DNA from: Salticus scenicus
Lineage: Eukaryota; Arthropoda; Arachnida; Araneae; Salticidae
Direction of reading: 5' to 3'
Length of the DNA stretch: 64,000 nt
Assembly (NCBI GenBank): GCA_963930645.1
Contig: OZ005652.1
Coordinates: 352,804,602-352,868,601, forward strand
Made by a program: the position numbers and the translations under genes. Below the pieces are notes generated by a model. That model was not told the origin of the DNA. It was given only the letters and a program-made list of their open reading frames with translations, and did not search any database. Numbering within the stretch: the stretch's first letter is position 1; each line of letters starts with the position of its first letter. Positions 57,777 to 64,000 of this stretch are shown here, piece by piece.

Positions 57777-58010
57777 AAATAATCTGGTGTGGCACCTATT
57801 TTACTTTTCTTATACAGCATTTGTATACAAAAAATTTAATACAGTTTACGGTGTCAGATATGAGACTCTTGGGTTTGTTGCTGTATTCGAACAATATCTG
57901 AAATACCTTAAAAGAACTAGAACTTGTTTAAGAATAATTTTGTTTGACATTTATTTTTCTGTGAGAAGGAGACACCACTCCACTGAATACTAGTATGTGT
58001 TATACACATC
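57777..58010 (+). repeat. HF-A-like 5' fragment, strongly diverged
   Basis: Begins AAATAATCTGGTGTGGCACC, the HF-A start, and keeps traces of the next 200 bases (TTTTGTTTGACATTTATTTT, CTGTGAGAAGGAGACACCAC) before similarity fades. Confidence 0.55.
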
Positions 58011-59100
58011 ATGCAGTGTACTTAAGTTTAGTACGTTAAGAATAATGCATGATATAATTTAAACTATATTTCAAATAATAAGAAGAAATCACACATTTTC
58101 GATGCATTACTATCAACATGCGATATTTTTCAAATTTTATTATGTAATCGCTATACTACACAAAACTTATTGATATATACTATTAAGATGCACAAAATAT
58201 TTTTCCTGTAAGATAGTGTGTGATTAGCATTAAGGCTCCTATATATACGAGCTGGAGCATCAGGCATTTTGTTGCCTTAGGGTTGCCACGTGTACCCAGC
58301 GCGTTTCTCTGATAAACAAACGACAAACTTTTTTTTTTTTTTTTTAATCGTCTTACGTTACTTTAAAGTAACTTGTTTTATTATATTTCATAGTTTTAAC
58401 TAAGTAAACTATGATATGGAAGTTTGTGTAGCGATAAACTGCTATTATCATTCAAGAAGTGAATATAAAGTGTTCGCAGACTGAGTATTTGAGTTTTGGC
58501 GACATTTTGTGAAAGAAACAGAAACCACCCTAACAACACATCTTACCCCAGTACATCCGTAGGATATCCTCAGAATAAAATGACATCTTGAGAATGTACT
58601 GTCAAAAAAATGTGTTTTTAGGAATATTATTGTTGTTTATTGCTCTTATCTTGACCGGAATAGCTTCAGATCAACATTTCTTAAAATCATTAGGGAAACG
58701 ATGAGGACGCCAAACGGGAATGCTATCCTCTTCAGAGGCACAAAAATGGCGGTGACCTATTATTTTATTTAGGGGCTCTAATTAGCATGATTCATTAGTT
58801 CAAAGATTCCCACAACGTTTTTCTGATGCATTATGGAATGTAAAGGGAAACTGAATAAAGGAAAGATTTAGTGTTATGAGGATTCTTTTAGTACGTTATA
58901 TGATGCGAATGCAAAGTATAGACGTTTAATACAGAAATACAGATAAAAAAAAAATGCTTTTAAAGTTTTTTTTAGCAATAAAGTTATAAATATACTTTTG
59001 GGAAAATCCTTGCTTGCACAGTTAAAAATCAGCAGACTATACAAAATCAGTCTATTATAATGTTTATTTAGATATAAAGGAAAAAAAAAATTGTTTTGGG

Positions 59101-59132
<32 letters not shown>

Positions 59133-61190
59133 GGTTCGGAAATAGAAGTTATATTCATAATATTTTTAATGACAACTATGCGATCAAAAAAATTTCTAAG
59201 TCCTGGTGAATTTTGGAACTAAAATTAAAATAATAAACATGTTATAGATATGTTACATGATATAAATTTTTTCTAAAGCTGATTTACTTACTAATTTAAA
59301 TCTGCAGTACGTTTTTTTCTACAAGATAAGATTTTGTATGTATTGTCTGTCAGGGATACCGCAAAAGGAAAACTATCACGAAAATCACGAAATAAAGAAT
59401 AACGTCAAATTGAGATTTGTAAAATATAGATGTCTTTATAGTTCTACAAATCAGAAAACTCAAACATGACAGATGTATCGAAGATATTATGGGTTGTAAA
59501 GAGAAAATTACATAGTTTGCATCCTGAATAGTTGCGAATTACCTAGAAAATTAGAAATGGGAGGCCAAAATTCGAGTTGAAATATAGTACACTACTTCAT
59601 ATCAACTGTTGGTTTGCAACAAGTTTTTGAAATGTCATCACCTGGAATAATATCTATATTCCATTTCGAAAAATTCAGATTCAAAAAAGGACGAAGATGG
59701 CGACCACTTGTGCATGAATATTATGATTTGCTGTGTTGATATATCAGGATACATTGATGTTGCCCGGATATTGTTGGATGTTAAACATGATCTGACAAAT
59801 GTTAAATTCAAGCTCAGGTTTTCATCAAAAAATTATATCCGGTCTAATCCTGAACAGCAATTAAATATTTGAATTGAATGATTTGAATTTTAATTCATTA
59901 CCTTAAAACTACTTATTCCTCTACGAAATTCCTGTATCGCATAATAAATGGAAATAATTCCTATTTATCAGTTAATGTTTTATTTCGGAAAAGTCACATA
60001 TTAATAAAAATATATGCTTAATAAAAACATTTTGTGAAAATTTAGTCTTTCAATAATACGAATAGATAATATCTAAACTTCAAGTGTTTTTAAAATTGTT
60101 TGTATTAAAAGACAATATTTTGCATGTTTAAAATCAGTATGCTTAATATTATTAAAAACATTTATTAATAATTAAGATAAAAGAATATGCTTTCCAGACT
60201 TTTCTTATACTCCAAATTATTTTAAATGGCAAATAATAATAACATATATTAATAATTTCTAATCTTATGGCTTAAATTATGTTCCATAATAATTAGATTG
60301 TTTTTTGAAGAAGATTTTTAAAGGTTTGATTTAACACATTAAATTTATACAGCTAAAGAATGTTTGATAATAATCATATTTTTATAATAATTCATATTTT
60401 ATTCCTATTAATTAAACTGTTAAACTTTTCAACTAAACGTATTACAAATATTTATATTTAATTAAAAGCAATATCGCTGTTTAAAAAGGTTCTCATAAAA
60501 TTAACGAAATATTAATAACTATAAACAAAATTTTGCAATACTATAAATTTTCTTATTCTCTTAAATGGGAGTTTTAATTAGATGGAAATTAAATTCGTTT
60601 TTGCATAAAATTTTATATATTTGCGTAATTTTGCAATTAACTCCAATTTCCAACGCTATTAGTTTCACAAACAAAATGTTTTACAAAAGCTTTTCCATAA
60701 ATTTTTAACTTATTTATAGTAACTCTTAGTTAATTAAAATAAATTTTCACGGAAGAAGAGATATTCGAGCTATTTTAATATCGATTTATCTTAAATAAAT
60801 TGCAACTAATTTACCCATAAAATATGGCTTTTAAATGGGGTAGCAAGTTTTACAAATTTCCTATTAGAATTTATACGGTTACCACTAACATTTATTTTAC
60901 TTAATATAGAATACTATTTGTGAACACAATTTAACACTTTTAACTTTAAACTATTTATGAACAGTTGTGTTCTTAAAATTTAGTCGTAGAAGTTTGTGAA
61001 TAAGGATAACTATTTAAAAGATCTGCCATCAAAATGTTGTCGGTTTCAGATTTGTATTTCATTAGTTTCAAAGGAAAACAATAAACTATGTGATTTAAGA
61101 TACAAATGGATACACTGTCTTTGAAATTTACAGTTGTGAGTAAATATTTTTTGAATAACGTAACGTTTCCCTTTTTTTAAAAATTATTAT
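58011..61190. other. AT-rich intergenic DNA, nothing firmly recognised
   Basis: The part at 58,255-58,325 (TTAGGGTTGCCACGTGTACC) and the one at 59,350-59,370 (CAGGGATACCGCAAAA) look like DNA transposon ends, but no partners were found. T-runs lie at 58,330-58,345 and 59,104-59,131. The stretch 60,000-61,000 is almost pure AT-rich spacer. No exon-like segment was seen. Confidence 0.4.
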
Positions 61191-61204
61191 TAAGGAATTT
61201 CTTC

Positions 61205-61985
61205 AATGCTGAGGTTCCCTTTCAACCAAAAACAGCCTTTAGTTTTCGCCTCCCTGTTTCTTTGTCCTGAGCATTTTCCTCATCCATTTCATTCTCTGTC
61301 CTTTCCTCCCATACTTGTCTTTCCACCTTTTCCGTGGTCTTCTTCCCCTGTTTTTTTCTTTCAGGTTTCCAGTTCAGTAGAAGCTGTGGTATTCCATTCA
61401 CATTCATCCGTTGTACAATTCCGTACCATTCCAGACTCTTCTTGTCTATTTTTGTTATGATATTCGTTTTAACACCCAACCTTGCTTTTATTTCAATAAT
61501 GGTATTTTTAGCAAGTCTTGAAATTCTGGCCGATCGTTGCCAGATGTCTATTTCTGTACAGAGCAGTTTTTTTCTCTTGCAGACTTGATTGTCCATGTTT
61601 CTGCCCCATACAGCAGAACACTTTCTATCAGGGTGTTGAATATGGTTCTTTTTATTTGTTAAATAATATTTCTGCTCCATAGAATTGAGTTTAGTATTCC
61701 TATTATTTTCCTAGAGTCATATATTCTTTTTTCGATTTCCATCCCTTATGAACCATCTTTTTCCAGTATTAATCCCAGATATTTAAAAGTCGGTACATTC
61801 TTGATTTCAAATCCGACAATGACGATATCTTCTTCTGTCCCTGTTGTCATGTGTTCTGTTTTCTTATAGTTAATTTTCTGGCCCCTTCGTTGTATGCCTT
61901 TAATGTTTCTTCAGTTACATGCTTTAAATCTTCCTTGGTTTGAGTCATAATAACTTGAGTCCTAATAACATTTCCTTGAGTCATA
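61205..61985 (-). mobile_element. RTE-like LINE fragment, minus strand
   Basis: Read downward from 61,985: IMTQTKEDLKHVTEETLK, then after a frameshift near 61,890 GQKINYKKTEHMTTG, VGFEIKNVPTFKYLGLIL, EKDGS, a stop, GMEIEKRIYDSRKIIGILNS, then the long C-terminal frame. These are the RT thumb (FKYLG) and connection region. The catalytic YADD lies upstream and is missing, so the copy is 5' truncated. The 3' UTR is not resolved. Confidence 0.82.
61222..61680 (-). pseudogene. LINE reverse transcriptase C-terminal region
   Basis: 152 open codons: CKRKKLLCTEIDIWQRSARI, SRLAKNTIIEIKARLGV, DKKSLEWYGIVQRMNVNGIP, and a charged tail KPERKKQGKKTTEKVERQVW. This is the conserved end of arthropod RTE-like endonuclease-reverse transcriptases (typical form: EIDxWRRSARISR…VRN…KKQLxWYGHVxRM). 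The ATG is a chance start; coding similarity continues upstream in broken frames to about 61,985. It ends at a stop just before a run of G/C-richer DNA. Not functional alone. Confidence 0.85.
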
Positions 61986-62964
61986 ATAACGAAAAACCAT
62001 ACAATGTACGCAGACAAAAATATAAAGGAGCAAAAATACACAAAAATTATTGAAATTGTGTCAAATATTTAGATGTGTCACATACTGAAAATAGCTCAAA
62101 ATAAAAATAGTCAATTTTAAAATTCCCATATGCTTATAATTGAGTACAGTGGTATGCTTAAAATTTGGAATTAACTAATGTAAATCCTAGTATACCGAAC
62201 ATACATTCTCATTGATGTAATTTTCCACAAACCGGTATGAAACCGCCACGAAATATAGTTCGATAGATTTCAGGGAATAAATTTTTTGATTGAATTCTGT
62301 CTCTTTAACTTTGTAGAATGTTTATTAAAGAACTTATTTTAGTTTAACATATTTATAATAGAAGCAAATAAACAGCATAGACGAAATGATCAAGAATTTC
62401 TAGTTTATACTTTTTTACACGGTGAAACGATACATTATATTTTGAATCCTCTGTATTTCTAGAAAATCTCGTTTTGACTTTTTAGAGTTAATTCATTAAG
62501 TAGAATTATAGTTGCTAAAATTCGTCTCTTGTGTTAGCATTTATTTTCAGAGATTTTAAAATACGTTTGGCATCGATAATGTACAAAAATGCTGTAGAAT
62601 TTTAATAGGGTGTATAGAATTCGCTAGCAGAGGGAACTAGAATTAGTAAGGATGACATTGAAATATTTTTAATGAGCCAGTTTTCTAGGTGTCAGTGCAG
62701 ATTACTTTTTTCAGGGCATCGGAAAAAAAAAAAAAAACTTAAAATAAAGTAAATATACATACTTTAAAAAGAATTAAGAAGTATTTTAAATTAGTATAGA
62801 CAATTCTAAAAATTGGAATTCTAAAAATTTTAATTCATAAATTATGGATTATATAATTCATATATATTAGATTAATAACACTGAAAGTATTGTATAATAA
62901 ACACAAAATAACTTTTAATTCAATTGACAGACATAGTTGTAAATCAAGCTACATTGAATTAATA
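61986..62964. other. AT-rich spacer
   Basis: TAAGACTCAAGTTATTATGACTCAA-like short direct repeats at 61,940-61,990 lie at the broken 5' end of the LINE. Otherwise nothing recognised. Confidence 0.35.
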
Positions 62965-64000
62965 TACAGGGTGAGTTTGACATAATCTGACAAGCGAAAG
63001 GAGCTGATAGAACAGCCCGTAGGGAGCATAAAACACAATAGAAAACCTGTCCTATCTGTAACGTTTCCGAGTTATGGTAGATAGAAGAAAAATCTGTTTT
63101 TTTACATCCCGTCTGAAAACCCCCAAATTTGTGAGCTTTCTGAAAGACTTACACGCAAAATAAGCACATATTTGGAAATAACAGAAAATATCCTATTGGG
63201 TTACACCGTTTACATCAAGATTCCTTAATTTGACGGCGAGCTACAAGGGCTAAAACATTGGCGAAATTTAAAATCGAATTGTCACCAAATTCTTTAACCG
63301 GCGTTTCTGCAAACACCGTTCCAGCTACAATCGGTCAAATTTACCAAAAACATCTCCATTCCACAAGCTTTAGAATGAGCCTACAATAAACAAAATCGGT
63401 GTTATAGTTCAGGAGAAATTTAGCCTTTTGTTTGAAATACATCACAGAAAATGGCGTTCGTCGAAATTCGGCAAACTAAACGATAGTGAGTAAATGGAAC
63501 GTATGCAAACTCGTGACTATCTGCCTATGGACTCTTAGTGATATGCAGATGCATTCCAACCTTCCTGAGCGCGCATCCCATTCGCGGGTACAAAAGGCGA
63601 GTCAATATGTAACAGCTCGTCAACTTGTAAGCTTCTTTTACGTTTTATTGCTTTAGCATTTTCTGGACTTTGCCTGAGCTCGGCCGATTCTTTTCACGCT
63701 GCTCTCACATCTACTTGCTCTCTCTTAGTTCATTCTTAGTATGTTTTCCTACATTGGTACGAATTAACCAAGTTGGTTCTTATTCCGTAGCACATATTTT
63801 CTTCTACTTTTGTAAATTAATATTGAAATTTTATCCCTTTTCGTTTACTTTCTGAATTTTATTTTTAACTGAAATCATCATAGGGATCAAAATGTCATAC
63901 TTTCCAACCTGTAAACAGATATGCCTAGTTTTACAAATGAAGAGTACGCGGATATGCATTTTGTGCATGGATTTTGCCATGGTAACCCTCGGAGGGCCGA
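62965..64000 (+). mobile_element. TACAGGGTG-type transposable element, 5' part
   Basis: Composition changes at TACAGGGTGAGTTTGACATA (62,965): GC content rises and stays higher to the window end. TACAGGGTG starts are typical of several arthropod repeat families. About 950 bases of leader precede the open frame at 63,921. The element continues past the window, so its other end and type cannot be decided here. Confidence 0.55.
63921..64000 (+). CDS. DUF4817-type protein, N-terminus (cut by window edge)
   Basis: 26 codons: MPSFTNEEYADMHFVHGFCH then GNPRRA. The pattern 'T-N-E-E-Y-A-D-M-x-F-V-x-G-F-C-x-G-N-x-x-x-A' is the start of the DUF4817 helix-turn-helix-like domain found at the N-terminus of many arthropod transposon proteins. 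It probably binds DNA as part of a transposase-like protein. The ATG at 63,921 is the natural start because it directly precedes the domain. The frame is open to the last base. Confidence 0.7.
   Translation, partial: MPSFTNEEYADMHFVHGFCHGNPRRA

Noticed and set aside
58255..59370. CAGGGATACCGCAAAA and TTAGGGTTGCCACGTG as hAT-type ends
   Set aside because: No matching second end or 8-bp duplication found in either direction.

Overview
The window is about 64 kb of very AT-rich eukaryotic nuclear DNA with no bacterial-style gene packing. It has one spliced gene, long introns and intergenic DNA, many homopolymer runs, and transposon remnants in almost every kilobase. The transposon types (hAT, Tc1/mariner, piggyBac-like, Helitron, an RTE-like LINE, an R1/I/Jockey-like LINE end, a DUF4817-type protein) and the U2 snRNA sequence fit an arthropod. 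The sequence does not decide between an arachnid and a hemimetabolous insect. Almost all open frames here are chance or lie inside repeats.

The one host gene I can support is on the minus strand, 46,756 down to 22,673. Exon 1 encodes a short signal peptide, exons 2 and 3 encode cysteine-rich helical segments, and a final exon lies 15 kb further on. Exons 1-2-3 join in perfect phase with good splice sites. The last join conflicts in phase unless an acceptor 17 bases inside the obvious one is used, which gives 159 residues. The product looks like a small secreted protein with ten cysteines and no recognised function.

Left part (1-22.6 kb): a divergent repeat copy, an hAT element with a second hAT nested in it (both with target duplications), tandem repeats, a foldback MITE, three complete or near-complete copies of a ~1 kb repeat (called HF-A here, two of them head to tail), three 212-bp Tc1-type MITEs, and a piggyBac-type MITE inside one HF-A copy. 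Middle (22.6-47 kb, the gene's introns): a TA-flanked TIR element, a near-identical 2.79-kb tandem duplication carrying a long-TIR element, a 37-nt U2 snRNA retrocopy, a mariner-like element, a 4.4-kb tandem array (HF-B), and another TA-flanked TIR element. Right part (47-64 kb): a Penelope-like reverse transcriptase arranged as a large inverted repeat, a second long palindrome, a Helitron with recognisable ends, more HF-B and HF-A copies, a LINE 3' end, a 1.67-kb Tc1-like transposon that split an HF-A copy, a second LINE on the minus strand, and the start of a DUF4817-type open frame cut off by the window edge.

The most interesting signal is a group of repeats (HF-A to HF-E) with different sequences but one plan: a 5' end resembling an arm of the 3' hairpin, often ~175-190 bp internal tandem repeats, a CAGACAGA microsatellite, a shared short 3' module, and a terminal hairpin whose two arms have changed together between families. 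This plan resembles Helentron-associated (DINE/pearl-type) elements, but that assignment is inference.
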